DNA of 28,506 nucleotides from Pelotomaculum sp. (GTDB lineage: Bacteria > Bacillota > Desulfotomaculia > Desulfotomaculales > Pelotomaculaceae): contig JALHFC010000044.1 of assembly GCA_022839445.1 (NCBI GenBank), positions 3,760 to 32,265 of the forward strand, written 5' to 3'. Positions within the stretch are counted from its first letter, which is position 1. Every line of letters starts with the position of its first letter. The notes under the pieces are model-generated. The model was not told where the DNA came from. It did not search any database and saw nothing but the letters and a program-made list of their open reading frames with translations. A program made the position numbers and the translations under genes. Below are positions 8,323-16,513 of this stretch, in pieces.

Positions 8323-8769
8323 TTACCGTTTTGAAATACACTTTTTGCATATACCAAATATTTGTAACTGGTGATCGGTTACGACAAAATCATGCTGTTT
8401 GTTGACGCGGTTTTCCAACTCCTCCAATAGATCTTCATTCACTTCGATAATGTCTCCACACTTAGTACAGATGAGGTGATGGTGACGGTGCGCATCCTCC
8501 TCAGCCGCACCTAATTCGTAACGCTTTCTGCCATCACCGAAATCGATAGCGTGTATAAAATCAAATTCCATAAATAGCTCTAAAGTCCTATAAACCGTAG
8601 CTAGACCCATATCCGGCACTTTTATTTTGACCAGGTTATAGACTTCCTCCGCGCTCAAGTGCTTGTCGCTGTTTTCCAGAAATGCCTTTAAAACCAGCTC
8701 CCGTCGCACCGTAAACCTTATTTCTTTTGCTCGGAGCTTTTCCCTCACCTCGGAAATTAGCTTGTTCAT
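8323..8769 (-). CDS. fur: Fur-family metal-dependent repressor
   Basis: Ferric uptake regulator family. From the ATG at 8769 the protein has 148 residues, normal for Fur. A winged-helix domain (LTVEEVYN-like LSAEEVYNLVKIKVPDMG, then LATVYRTLELF) is followed by the dimerisation domain with the metal site DAHRHHHLICTKCGD and the structural-zinc Cys pairs CTKC and CKKC. An in-frame GTG at 8856 would add 29 residues that look unlike the family; the ribosome binding site at 8769 is weak, so the start is the least certain point. It lies 1.5 kb from feoAB with dacF between, so iron regulation of feoAB is likely. Fur, PerR and Zur cannot be separated with certainty from sequence alone. Confidence 0.9.
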   Translation of the reverse strand: MNKLISEVREKLRAKEIRFTVRRELVLKAFLENSDKHLSAEEVYNLVKIKVPDMGLATVYRTLELFMEFDFIHAIDFGDGRKRYELGAAEEDAHRHHHLICTKCGDIIEVNEDLLEELENRVNKQHDFVVTDHQLQIFGICKKCISKR

Positions 8770-8860
8770 CCCAATACCGTCACCGGTACCGCCCCTTCTC
8801 TTAATGTTGCATACCCCCTTAAAAGAGGTGAATAACTTAGCATTTTTCTTTATCACACGT

Positions 8861-10048
8861 TTAAAAACGTCTTTTCCTGGCGTAGTTATAACGGCGCACC
8901 ACCACCATAAGGGTAAATAACCCCAAAACCGGAGAAAGCCATGGCCCCCACCTAGTCAGCATATTTCTTTTTACTTCCTGCCCGGCAACCAGGTCAACCT
9001 TTCCCATTTTTTTGCCCCCGCAGGAAAAAACCAGTTCCCCGATCTTGTCGCCGGCCTTAACAGGCGCTGTGATCTTCCCGTTTAACACAATTTCTTGCTT
9101 AACTTCGGCCATTTCATTTCTGGAAAAGTTATATGAGAGGGAACGACTCGCCTGAACAGGTACAGTCCTTTGCCTGCCGTATTTAACCTGCACATCTGTT
9201 ATGAACTTGCCGGAATCAACCAGCGATAACGAACAAAAATCATTAAAACCATGATCCAAAAGCATTGTGGAATCGGACCAAATTGCCGCCCCTTCGCTTT
9301 TAAAAACAACGGCAATCAGTTCCCTGCCCTCCCTGGCCGCGGCCGATACAAGGCACTGCCCGGCAGCTTCGGTATAGCCGGTTTTAACACCGATAGCGTC
9401 GTCATAGTTCCACAAAAGTTTGTTGCTGTTTCCGAGATATGTTTGAGCCTCCGGAATACTGCGGTAGATAGTTTTAACCTTAGTGGACACGATCTTTTTA
9501 AATTCCGGGTTTTGCATGGCATAACGGGCAATCAGCGCCATATCGTAAGCAGTGGTATAATGGTTGGGATCGGGTAACCCATGCGGGTTACAGAAATGGG
9601 TATTTAAAGCGCCCAACCCAGCGGCCTTTTCATTCATTTGCCCCGCAAAATCATCCACAGAGCCACCTAGATGACAGGCGATAGCCACGGCCGCATCGTT
9701 GCCTGAATTCAACAGCAGGGCGTAAACCAGATCCCCAAGAAAAATTCTTTCACCTTCCTGCAGCCCGATAGCCGAACCCTCCACGTTAAAGGCCGCAGCA
9801 GGAACAGTAACCATATCGCTCATTTTACCGCTTTCCAGCGCCATTATGGCAGTAAGCGTTTTAGTAGTGCTGGCCGGGTACATTCTCTTGTGCGGGTTCT
9901 TTTCGTAAAGCACCTGTCCATTCCGGCAGTCCATTAAAACAGCCGCTTCCCCGGTGACTTCCGCTCCGGTCGCTACATGGGGTAAAAATATGGTAGAAAG
10001 GAAAACGACGGTTGCAAAATATAACCATGCTGCTCTTTTTAAAACCAT
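8861..10048 (-). CDS. dacF: D-alanyl-D-alanine carboxypeptidase (DacF/PBP5 type)
   Basis: Low-molecular-weight penicillin-binding protein that removes the terminal D-Ala from peptidoglycan stem peptides. A Sec signal peptide comes first (AAWLYFATVVFLSTIFLPHVATG), then the S11 peptidase domain with all three motifs: PASTTKT carrying the SxxK nucleophile near residue 60, SGN near 115-117 and KTG near 222-224. A PBP5 C-terminal domain follows, and the end has a hydrophobic helix (PWLSPVLGLFTLMVVV) with a basic tail that anchors it to the membrane. The start is taken at ATG 10048; an in-frame TTG four codons upstream is possible. In spore formers, DacF-type enzymes set spore-cortex cross-linking. 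The name follows this resemblance, not direct proof. Confidence 0.93.
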   Translation of the reverse strand: MVLKRAAWLYFATVVFLSTIFLPHVATGAEVTGEAAVLMDCRNGQVLYEKNPHKRMYPASTTKTLTAIMALESGKMSDMVTVPAAAFNVEGSAIGLQEGERIFLGDLVYALLLNSGNDAAVAIACHLGGSVDDFAGQMNEKAAGLGALNTHFCNPHGLPDPNHYTTAYDMALIARYAMQNPEFKKIVSTKVKTIYRSIPEAQTYLGNSNKLLWNYDDAIGVKTGYTEAAGQCLVSAAAREGRELIAVVFKSEGAAIWSDSTMLLDHGFNDFCSLSLVDSGKFITDVQVKYGRQRTVPVQASRSLSYNFSRNEMAEVKQEIVLNGKITAPVKAGDKIGELVFSCGGKKMGKVDLVAGQEVKRNMLTRWGPWLSPVLGLFTLMVVVRRYNYARKRRF

Positions 10049-10227
10049 TACATCACCCAAAAATAATTATAAAATTCACTATTTATCCCACCAGTTTAAA
10101 TAATCCACATAAACCAGTCGCCATCGGTTTATTATATTTAACAAGTTACCATTAAAAACCTTCTTAAATCAAAAAACTAGCTAATAAATATTTTTCTTCC
10201 ATTGCCTTTATCAGTACAACAATATCT

Positions 10228-12198
10228 TTATTTAGGGATTGTAGTAATGGCGCCTGGTTTTTTTATTGGAATTTTTGTCAGGGCTACAAATATCGCCGCG
10301 CATAACATAACAACCGCGGATGACGCCGGCATTTGCAAGATGCCGAGCGGGCCAAACGCCTCCAGCATACGGGTCAGGATCCCGCCAACTAAAAAAGCCA
10401 GGGCAAAAACAGCAACCCATATCGCCAACCCCTCACGCCAGCCACGCTCCTTAAAAATAATAATAGCTGAGGCTATGCATGGGACAGTTAGAGAAAGGGT
10501 CGCCACTGCCACGAATGTTTGCAATGCATGCATGTGCAGGCTGAGAATGGCCGCCGCGCCAAATTCCTTCCGGATAGTGCCCATTATAAAGACATCCGCC
10601 ATATCCGCAGGCAGGTGCAGCCAACTCACTGTAATGGGAGTCAGGAAATTTCTCAGTCCCTGCAAAAGACCGGTAACCTCCAAAATGCCTAGAAACAACG
10701 TGCCTGCAGCAAACAGCGGAAAAGCCTCCTTGACAAATTCAAGGGTCCTTTTCCAGGTTTTGGAGAAAACATTCCTTAGCACAGGCACACGCAACGGGGG
10801 CAACTCTATCATCAAGGGAGAGGACATGCCGGGCAAAAGGCGGTTAAATAAGGCGCCCGCGCAAACTGCAAAGCTAAACATGATCAGTATATATAACATC
10901 ATGTATGAAATGCCCAGTCCCGCAAGGACCGCCACAACGATAGCCATTTGCGCGGAACAAGGCACAGCCAGCGCCAATATAATGATCGCAATGCGCCGCT
11001 CCCTTTCCGAGCCCAGAAGCCTGGTCGTAATTAAGGCCATTGTAACGCATCCAAAACCCAGGATTAAAGGTATTATGGCCTGGCCGTTTAAACCAATTCC
11101 AACAAGCGCCCGGTCAACCAGGGCGGCTATTCTGGGAAGATAACCCGTGTCTTCAAGAATGGAAAGCACAAAAAAAATACCCAGTACAAGCGGCAGCAAT
11201 AGACCGAACATATAAGTGATAGCAAGGGTTAAAAGCCCGTAATGGCCAACTAGAAGCGAGTTGATTACCGATCCGGACGAAAAAAGTCCGCCTACTAGGC
11301 CTTGGATAGCCGGCTCATAATATCCTTTCATAAAGTTTTCAGTAAAATCTACTATGTTTTGAGCTAGAAAAACACCTACCAGCTCATAAATAGCCCATAA
11401 GGCAAGCGCAAGAAGTGGAAAGCCGGTTATTGGAAGGATCATCCAGCGCCCCAGCCTGGAGGCAAAGCTCTCGCTTACTTTGGTTTCTTTTATAACACAC
11501 TCCGCAATTTGGTCGGCCTGCTCCCGGCGGCTGCGGTAAATATCTTCCCGCTCCGTACCAGGCTTTACCCCACAGCGCCGGCAGATCTCCGGATCTCCCT
11601 CTAAAACTAAAAGCGCCTCGTCCCTGCCTGTCGCCAGGCCGGTTCCTTCGATCCTCTCCAAAAGCAACGGGGATATATTTCCAGGCCGGGCATGATAGAT
11701 CATTTTCTTTAGCTCATCAATACCCGTATCGTGAACGGCCACTGAAGTGACGATGGGAACACCCAACAATTTCCCCAGAAGAGAAACATCAATTTTAAGG
11801 CCCTCCCGTTCGGCCTCGTCCATCATATTCAGGACCACAACTACCGGAAGCCCCATATCGATAAGCTGTAATGTAAAGAATAAATTCTGCCCCAGATGGA
11901 CCGCGTTAACGACATTTACCAATACATCGGCGGAGAGGATGATATCCCTGGCAATTTCCTCTTCTTTATTAAGCGCGGATAAACCGTAAACCCCGGGCGT
12001 ATCTATTATGACATCATCGCCGTAACGGCCGCAGGCCATGTCCAAAGTAGTCCCCGAGTAGTTTGAGACATCTTCGTAAAGACCTGTGAGAGCGTTAAAG
12101 ATAACGGACTTGCCGACATTGGGATTCCCGGCCAGGACTATCTTCTTGCCGCCGGCCTGAATCACGCTGCCCACACTGCTATCTGCCAATGTTAACAT
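10228..12198 (-). CDS. feoB: Ferrous iron transport protein B
   Basis: Large polytopic Fe(II) transporter with an N-terminal GTPase. The 656 residues contain G1 GNPNVGKS (about 24-31), G2 SGTT (about 48-51), G3 DTPG (about 66-69) and G4 NMMD (about 124-127). A helical GDI-like spacer follows, and from about residue 250 a string of membrane helices with the two Gate/Nucleoside-recognition regions (LPLVLGIFFVLSILEDTGYLPR and a FGCVTMALITTR segment; AVPCSAQMAI). The CRRCG segment in the spacer (about 206-210) is an extra Cys pair. Its start overlaps the feoA stop by 7 bases, indicating translational coupling. A Fur-type repressor is encoded just downstream, consistent with iron control. Confidence 0.96.
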   Translation of the reverse strand: MLTLADSSVGSVIQAGGKKIVLAGNPNVGKSVIFNALTGLYEDVSNYSGTTLDMACGRYGDDVIIDTPGVYGLSALNKEEEIARDIILSADVLVNVVNAVHLGQNLFFTLQLIDMGLPVVVVLNMMDEAEREGLKIDVSLLGKLLGVPIVTSVAVHDTGIDELKKMIYHARPGNISPLLLERIEGTGLATGRDEALLVLEGDPEICRRCGVKPGTEREDIYRSRREQADQIAECVIKETKVSESFASRLGRWMILPITGFPLLALALWAIYELVGVFLAQNIVDFTENFMKGYYEPAIQGLVGGLFSSGSVINSLLVGHYGLLTLAITYMFGLLLPLVLGIFFVLSILEDTGYLPRIAALVDRALVGIGLNGQAIIPLILGFGCVTMALITTRLLGSERERRIAIIILALAVPCSAQMAIVVAVLAGLGISYMMLYILIMFSFAVCAGALFNRLLPGMSSPLMIELPPLRVPVLRNVFSKTWKRTLEFVKEAFPLFAAGTLFLGILEVTGLLQGLRNFLTPITVSWLHLPADMADVFIMGTIRKEFGAAAILSLHMHALQTFVAVATLSLTVPCIASAIIIFKERGWREGLAIWVAVFALAFLVGGILTRMLEAFGPLGILQMPASSAVVMLCAAIFVALTKIPIKKPGAITTIPK

Positions 12199-12413
12199 GG
12201 CTCTACTTTTATTGTCCTGGCCAGGCCCCGCCCAATAGCGATCTCTTGCTTGTTTTTGGCCACTATTACCGGTCCGGCCGGCACAACCTCCCTACAGGTT
12301 ACGACAGCCCCCTCCGGTATCCCGAAACGAATAGCCTGAATGCGGGTGAGTTCATTGGGAATATCGGTAATTTTAATTAATTGTCCTCTCCGGGCCTGAT
12401 CTAGTTTCATCAT
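12192..12413 (-). CDS. feoA: Ferrous iron transport protein A
   Basis: Small SH3-like cytoplasmic partner of FeoB. From the ATG pair at 12413/12410 it has about 73 residues, the typical size: LDQARRGQLIKITDIPN, RIQAIRFGIPEGAVVTC, and the C-terminal KNKQEIAIGRGLARTIKV. AGGTG lies just in front of the double ATG. The longer 94-residue reading would add an AT-rich leader translated from the promoter region and is rejected. It overlaps feoB by 7 bases. Confidence 0.9.
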   Translation of the reverse strand: MMKLDQARRGQLIKITDIPNELTRIQAIRFGIPEGAVVTCREVVPAGPVIVAKNKQEIAIGRGLARTIKVEPC

Positions 12414-12441
12414 CCGACACCTCGCAAACTGAATAACAGAT

Positions 12442-12466
12442 AAAAAATCAATGATAATTTTTGTAG
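12442..12466. promoter_or_regulatory. Possible Fur box in the feoA promoter
   Basis: The AT-rich stretch contains ATCAATGATAATTTTTG, with one good GATAAT hexamer and flanking half-matches to the 7-1-7 Fur box. It sits about 35 bases upstream of feoA and between feoA and a divergent small ORF. The match is partial, so only position and neighbouring fur support it. Confidence 0.35.
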
Positions 12467-12505
12467 ATAAGGGCAAAATAAATTATAAAAAGGAGCGAAG
12501 AAAAT

Positions 12506-12646
12506 ATGGTAGATCTTGACGCTAAAGGAATGAAAGCCGCCGATCTAACAGAAGAACAAATAGCCCAACTGCACCGTACAGAGCAAAAGTTAAACAGCGC
12601 AAGCGATATCAACCAGGAAATCTACCTTCTGGCCATAACAAGGTAA
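12506..12646 (+). CDS. Small 46-residue protein, unknown function
   Basis: A short ORF reading MVDLDAKGMKAADLTEEQ and ending EIYLLAITR, preceded by AAAAAGGAG at 9-10 bases, a good ribosome binding site. The composition is protein-like, predicted amphipathic helix with many Glu/Gln/Lys, and there is no signal peptide or Cys motif. It is transcribed divergently from feoAB across a 92-base AT-rich gap and ends 10 bases before a large palindrome that could terminate it. I do not recognise the family. Divergence from feoAB hints at shared regulation, but that is inference. Confidence 0.55.
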   Translation: MVDLDAKGMKAADLTEEQIAQLHRTEQKLNSASDINQEIYLLAITR

Positions 12647-12655
12647 ATGAGCAAG

Positions 12656-12727
12656 GGAAGCATGGGGACGGTTCTTTTGCTTCCTTCTCCTTCGGAACGG
12701 AAGCAAAAGAACCGTCCCCATGCTTCC
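12656..12727. repeat. Perfect 29-bp inverted repeat (REP-like palindrome)
   Basis: Bases 12656-12684 are the exact reverse complement of 12699-12727, with a 14-base loop. The arm contains ATGGGGACGGTTCTTTTGC. It occupies the gap between the small ORF and the convergent GH18 gene and could end both transcripts. A half copy (at least 21 identical bases) recurs at 13871-13891, and related GCTTCC arms occur near 24647 and 25860. Similar palindromes in other Firmicutes are associated with RAYT (Y1 transposase) systems; no such transposase is in this window. Confidence 0.85.
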
Positions 12728-12738
12728 TTCTTTCTTTC

Positions 12739-13744
12739 TTACAGCTTATCCTTTACAGCTTGCCAGAAAGTCGCGTCCTCGAAACCTAGACGCCAAACAG
12801 CTATCCCTGCTATATTGTAACAATTGACTAGATCTCCCCTTTTCATCATAGTAAATCAGATAGGGGGAGGAAAACCAGTTGTTCCACGCCACACCCGGGT
12901 ACTTTGCAGTCAGGGCGTTCACATTATTCCAGCGCACCGTGCGCCCGCCGGTATCCGACCAGTCGTAACCGTAAGCCGGAATACCCATAAGAATTTTACC
13001 CCTGGGCATGGTATTAATAGTGTAGTCCAGCACCTGTTGCACCCACGGAAAGGAAGCAATGGGTCCCGGGGAACCGCCCGACCAGTGTTCTTCGTAGGTC
13101 ATTACCGCTACCAAATCGGCAACTTTACCGATGGCCCGGTAGTCATAGGCGCCAAACCATTCACTGTACAGGCTGTCTGAGGTCTTGGCCGGGATAGAAA
13201 CAGTTAAAAGATAGTCATAAGGTTTAAATAGCCTTTTTAATTCCAAAAGCAAAGCGTTGTAGTTATCCCGGTCACCAAGCGCTACCATTTCCAGGTCAAT
13301 ATTTACCCCGTCAAAACCATTTCTTTTGATCGTTTTTAAAATGTTATCCGCAAGGTTTTTTCTGTTCTTTTCTACGGATAAAACCTTATGGGCAACCTCC
13401 CTGCCGTTATATTTACCCATGTTATTTACCAACATCAATGTTTTCAAATTCTTGCTTTTGGCCAGTTTTATACCGGAACTGGTTGGTTGAGTAGTTAAAT
13501 TACCTTTGTCATCAATTTGATAGTTAAAAAAAGCTACGCTATCAATCAAGGAGCTGTTGGCTGCCAAGGACGTATATGACAGCTTGTCCCCGGGATAATC
13601 CTCAGTATAATAACCTAATACCATTTTATTTTGTTTTTTAGCGGCGGCGGACCAGGCGCTCTCGTATCCCGGATAAATAAATAAGGTGGCAACATACACC
13701 AACAAAAATATACCCGTTATAAAAGTTTTTCGTTTATTAGCCAT
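12739..13744 (-). CDS. GH18 spore-type glycosidase (SleL/YaaH-like), frameshifted near its 3' end
   Basis: Secreted glycoside hydrolase family 18 protein without LysM domains. The chosen ATG (13744) has an AGGAGG six bases away. A signal peptide/anchor (TFITGIFLLVYVATLFIYPG) is followed by the barrel: MVLGYYTEDYPG, SVAFFNYQID, the catalytic FDGVNIDLEMV with its Glu, VMTYEEHWSG and MGIPAYGYDW. The frame opened at the start reads YYDEKGRSSQLLQ and stops at 12746. The genuine tail, DLVNCYNIAGIAVWRLGFED, continues in another frame and stops at 12739-12741. About 15 residues between EKGR and DLVN seem to be missing. The catalytic Glu is intact, but the last strand with its conserved Trp is out of frame, so activity is doubtful. 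SleL relatives degrade spore cortex muropeptides. Confidence 0.85.
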
Positions 13745-14068
13745 TCTCGCCTCCTGTATTTTTTTCTTATTCAACCAAAACCCATACTAACATGGTAACA
13801 GCTTTTTCTCTACTTTAATAGAATTCTTTATTACCAATACTGGTATCCTTGTCCAGGGAAGGAAACGCGGGGACGGTTCTTTTGCTTCCCCCCGCTTCCG
13901 GGAAACGCAGTGGTTACGCCATGCCTTTATACCGGTTTCGCGTAAATATACAATATTATTATGTTTCTAACTTTGCCATGGTGTATAATAACAATAATCC
14001 GCAAATCCGGGGCCGGACAAAAATTCATCAGCATTTCGACCCCTGGGTAAAGGAGTGGCTACAAGTTA
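13745..14068. other. 324-base intergenic region with MFS-operon promoter signals
   Basis: No convincing gene here; the 77-codon plus-strand ORF at 13849 lacks protein character. The region holds the palindromic repeat at 13861-13899 and a TATAAT at 13984-13989, about 80 bases before the MFS start. No clear -35 is visible. An AAGGAG at 14051-14056 may be the ribosome binding site for the TTG start at 14069. Confidence 0.5.
13861..13899. repeat. Imperfect palindrome, half copy of the 12656 repeat
   Basis: GCGGGG (13867-13872) pairs with CCCCGC (13890-13895), with GGAA and TTCC extending the stem outside a 2-base bulge. Its centre is identical for about 21 bases to the left arm of the repeat at 12656 (GGGGACGGTTCTTTTGC and onward), but the matching right arm is absent. 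Confidence 0.75.
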
Positions 14069-14446
14069 TTGCACGAATTTAAAGAAATTTTTTCTTCCAA
14101 AAAAGACCTAGGCCTATTACTGTTGCTCTTATTGATGGAATTCACCAGAGGCGCTTTTTTCCTTACCTTCCTGCCGCTTTACGCGGTGAACTACCTGGGT
14201 ATATCGGTAGCCGCCGCCGGTTTGGTTGTATCGGTACATTACCTGGTAGAAACCGTTTTCAAGGGTACGGCCGGCTGGCAGTTGGATCGCCGGGGTTATC
14301 CTATACTGGTGCTGGGGCTCCTGCTGGGCATGGCAGCGCTTTTGGTCATGAAATCTTACCAAACAGTCCCGGTATTGATCGCCGGATCGGCATTGTTCGG
14401 GCTGGGCGCGTCTCCGGTATGGCTGGCCGTGATTAGCGGGGTGTAA
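14069..14446 (+). pseudogene. MFS transporter, N-terminal fragment (frame broken)
   Basis: First four or so membrane helices of a major facilitator superfamily permease: LLLLLLLMEFTRGAFFLTFLPLYAV, then GISVAAAGLVVSVHYLVETVF, GWQLDRRGYPILVLGLLLGM, and the fourth helix ending GLGASPVWLAVISGV before TAA. The D-R-R loop is the usual MFS cytoplasmic signature. The start is a TTG because a stop codon lies just upstream in frame. The remainder of the permease continues in another frame from 14443. An alignment-type reading suggests about 25-30 residues (helix 4-5 region) were lost at the junction. It heads an operon with the deacetylase and YkoP genes. Confidence 0.75.
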
Positions 14447-15186
14447 TCAACTTTTTTATTGCGCATGATTACAACCTGGCCTACTGGCTGATGATCTCTT
14501 TATGGGGCGTCGCCCTGGCTGTAGCGCTGACATTAATACCGGTTAAGGAAGGTAAGGCCGGCGGGGCTTCCAGCTTCTCTTTCTGGAAAGAAGTCTCTAA
14601 TATGGCGCAAAACCCGGCGCTGGGGAAAATACTGTTGCCGGGCATGTTTTTTCAAACAATGGCAGGCGGGTTGCTATTGCCGCTGTTACCAATCTACGCG
14701 CAGGATAAGCTGGGGTTCAACCCCAACCAGTACGCTTTCCTTCTCCTGGCCGGAGGGGCGGCCGCAGTCCTCTCCTTCCTGCCTATGGGACGCCTGGCGG
14801 ACCGGTTAAGGCTCAAATTGCTGCTGGGCGCCGGTTTTGGTATGAGCGCGTTGTCCTTGGTCCTTTTTTCCACCGCCCGCAGTACCCCAAGCGCCTTTTT
14901 ACTAGCTGCGCTGGTAGGGTTTTCTTACGCCATTGTATTACCGGCTTGGAACAACCTCCTGGCAAAGATCATTTCTCCTGACAGGCAGGCAACGGGCTGG
15001 GGTGTCTTTGCAACTATCGAGGGAATGGGAATTGCCACGGGCCCGGCCTTGGGAGGAATAGTGGCAAAAACCTACGGCATTACCGCCACCCTTTTTTTTA
15101 GCGCCGGTATACTTGCCGTCTTATCCTGTTTTTATTTCTTGTATCCGGTTGAAAAATTTTTCGAAACAAGGGATAAAGCGCATTGA
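14443..15186 (+). pseudogene. MFS transporter, C-terminal fragment (frame broken)
   Basis: Continuation of the permease: VINFFIAHDYNLAYWLMI, then ATG at 14491 and eight-odd further helices including GMFFQTMAGGLLLPLLPIYA, the second-half MFS loop GRLADRLRLKLLLG and GWGVFATIEGMGIATGPALGG, ending with KFFETRDKAH. The N-terminal half is in a different frame and ends at 14446. It could be translated alone from 14491 but would lack the first half of the transporter. The stop codon overlaps the TTG start of the deacetylase gene. The substrate is unknown; the neighbours suggest an envelope-related compound or drug. Confidence 0.75.
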
Positions 15187-15887
15187 AAACCGACATTTTT
15201 ATTAAAATTGTTTTTCTTATTTTATTTGCCTACGCCATAGCGCCCACGGCTATCATCCGTTTAGGGCGTGTGGGCGCAGTATCACGTGCCCCTAAAGGAA
15301 ACGGGAAGGTGGCCCTTACCTTTGACGACGGTCCGGACCCGCGCTACACACCGCAAATCCTGGATGTCCTCAGCCTTTACCAGGTCAAGGCTTGTTTTTT
15401 TGTCGTCGGCTCTAAAGCCAGGAACCAACCTGAGTTAGTTAGGAGGATCGTCCGGGAAGGCCATGAAATAGGAAACCATGGCTTGGGTCACAAAGTCCTT
15501 TGGCTTTTGGGCCCGTGCGCTACCGTCAGGGAAATTGCCGGGGCAAACCGTATCATCGAAGAAATCACTGGAGAAGGGGTGCGTCTATACCGACCGGCCT
15601 GGGGGCTGTTTAACATTTTTTCCATTTACTACTGCCGGCTAAAAGCCCTGCAAGTGGTATTATGGACATACATGAGCTGGGACTGGGTTAAACGCGCCAC
15701 TCCGGAGAGCATCACTCGCAAGGTTTTAGACAGGGTCCGCGACGGGACTATCCTGGTCCTGCACGACAGCGACTCCACCCCGGGCGCTGCTGAAGGAGGG
15801 CCGGCGCGAGTGGTCGCGGCGCTACCCCATATCCTTGACGGGTTAAAACAACGGGGTCTGCAGGTAGTTCCCTGGAGGAAATTATGA
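15183..15887 (+). CDS. Polysaccharide deacetylase (NodB/CE4 family)
   Basis: Membrane-anchored carbohydrate esterase 4. An N-terminal hydrophobic segment (IVFLILFAYAIAPTAII) leads into the NodB domain with VALTFDDGPDPRYTP (catalytic Asp plus metal Asp), the metal-binding GNHGLGH (H-x4-H type), a YRPAWG motif, and the C-terminal ILVLHDSD motif with the catalytic His. At 234 residues it matches single-domain deacetylases. The likely substrates are N-acetylated cell-wall or surface glycans. The TTG start overlaps the MFS stop, and its own stop overlaps the next ATG (ATGA), so it is translationally coupled on both sides. Confidence 0.9.
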   Translation: MKTDIFIKIVFLILFAYAIAPTAIIRLGRVGAVSRAPKGNGKVALTFDDGPDPRYTPQILDVLSLYQVKACFFVVGSKARNQPELVRRIVREGHEIGNHGLGHKVLWLLGPCATVREIAGANRIIEEITGEGVRLYRPAWGLFNIFSIYYCRLKALQVVLWTYMSWDWVKRATPESITRKVLDRVRDGTILVLHDSDSTPGAAEGGPARVVAALPHILDGLKQRGLQVVPWRKL

Positions 15888-16513
15888 AACCAAAAGCCAA
15901 CAGTTTTACAATTAAGAAATTACTGCGGCGGCTCTGGGGGAAAGCCGACCGGCAAATCCGGCGTCTCACCGGCATAAAAGACATGGGCGACGGCAAGTCA
16001 TCCGTTTGGAGAATTGCAACGCGGCGCTACCGCGGCAAGGACTGGACGCTGCCCGGCGGCAGTGTGTTGCGCCACGGGGATCAATATTTGGAGTTACATA
16101 TCAATAACGAACGGCTTTTGACTCTGTTAGATGAAAACATGCCTATCGAGCGGACATCCATCATTGCAATGAGAGAAGTATTAAACGGTTTGCCCATACT
16201 GGCAGAGCTTATAACCAGTAATAAAAATTTTATAAATATCGATGTCCTTCTCGGAATCACTTTATTACACCGCGGCCTGGGCAGGATCGGGTTTAAGGTA
16301 GTTGATATGAAGCCGGGGTTGTTCCGCACAGTTACCAGTTGGTATGAGCGGTGGCTCCTGGCCGTATTTCACCAGGGCGGCTTTAGGAACTTAAAATCCT
16401 ACCGCTACAAACTAACACCGAAGTATGTAGTCATAACCAGGCAGGATTTGATGCGCCGTTTCCCAGATACATGCGCACGGGAGAAGCCGCCGTATGAAAC
16501 AGCCAAAGGATAA
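15884..16513 (+). CDS. YkoP-like protein
   Basis: A 209-residue soluble protein with no membrane helix or signal peptide. It resembles the YkoP-like domain proteins of spore-forming Firmicutes: DQYLELHINNERLLTLL, RGLGRIGFKVVDMKPGLFRTVTSWYERWLL and the tail SYRYKLTPKYVVITRQDLMRRF. Family function is unknown; the proteins occur beside polysaccharide deacetylases and glycosyltransferases, as here, which points to envelope glycan metabolism. It starts inside the deacetylase stop (ATGA) and its 3' end overlaps the glcD start by 20 bases. Confidence 0.72.
   Translation: MKPKANSFTIKKLLRRLWGKADRQIRRLTGIKDMGDGKSSVWRIATRRYRGKDWTLPGGSVLRHGDQYLELHINNERLLTLLDENMPIERTSIIAMREVLNGLPILAELITSNKNFINIDVLLGITLLHRGLGRIGFKVVDMKPGLFRTVTSWYERWLLAVFHQGGFRNLKSYRYKLTPKYVVITRQDLMRRFPDTCAREKPPYETAKG

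Noticed and set aside
10202..11143. 313-codon plus-strand ORF
   Set aside because: It lies wholly antisense to feoB, has an unusual Ser/Arg/Thr/Ile-rich composition and no ribosome binding site; it is a shadow of the real gene.
12656..12727. CRISPR-like palindrome
   Set aside because: Only one complete copy and no regular spacing of repeats and spacers; a dispersed palindrome explains it better. No CRISPR array is visible anywhere in the window.
13849..14082. 77-codon plus-strand ORF before the MFS gene
   Set aside because: It runs through the palindrome and the TATAAT element and has no protein-like features.
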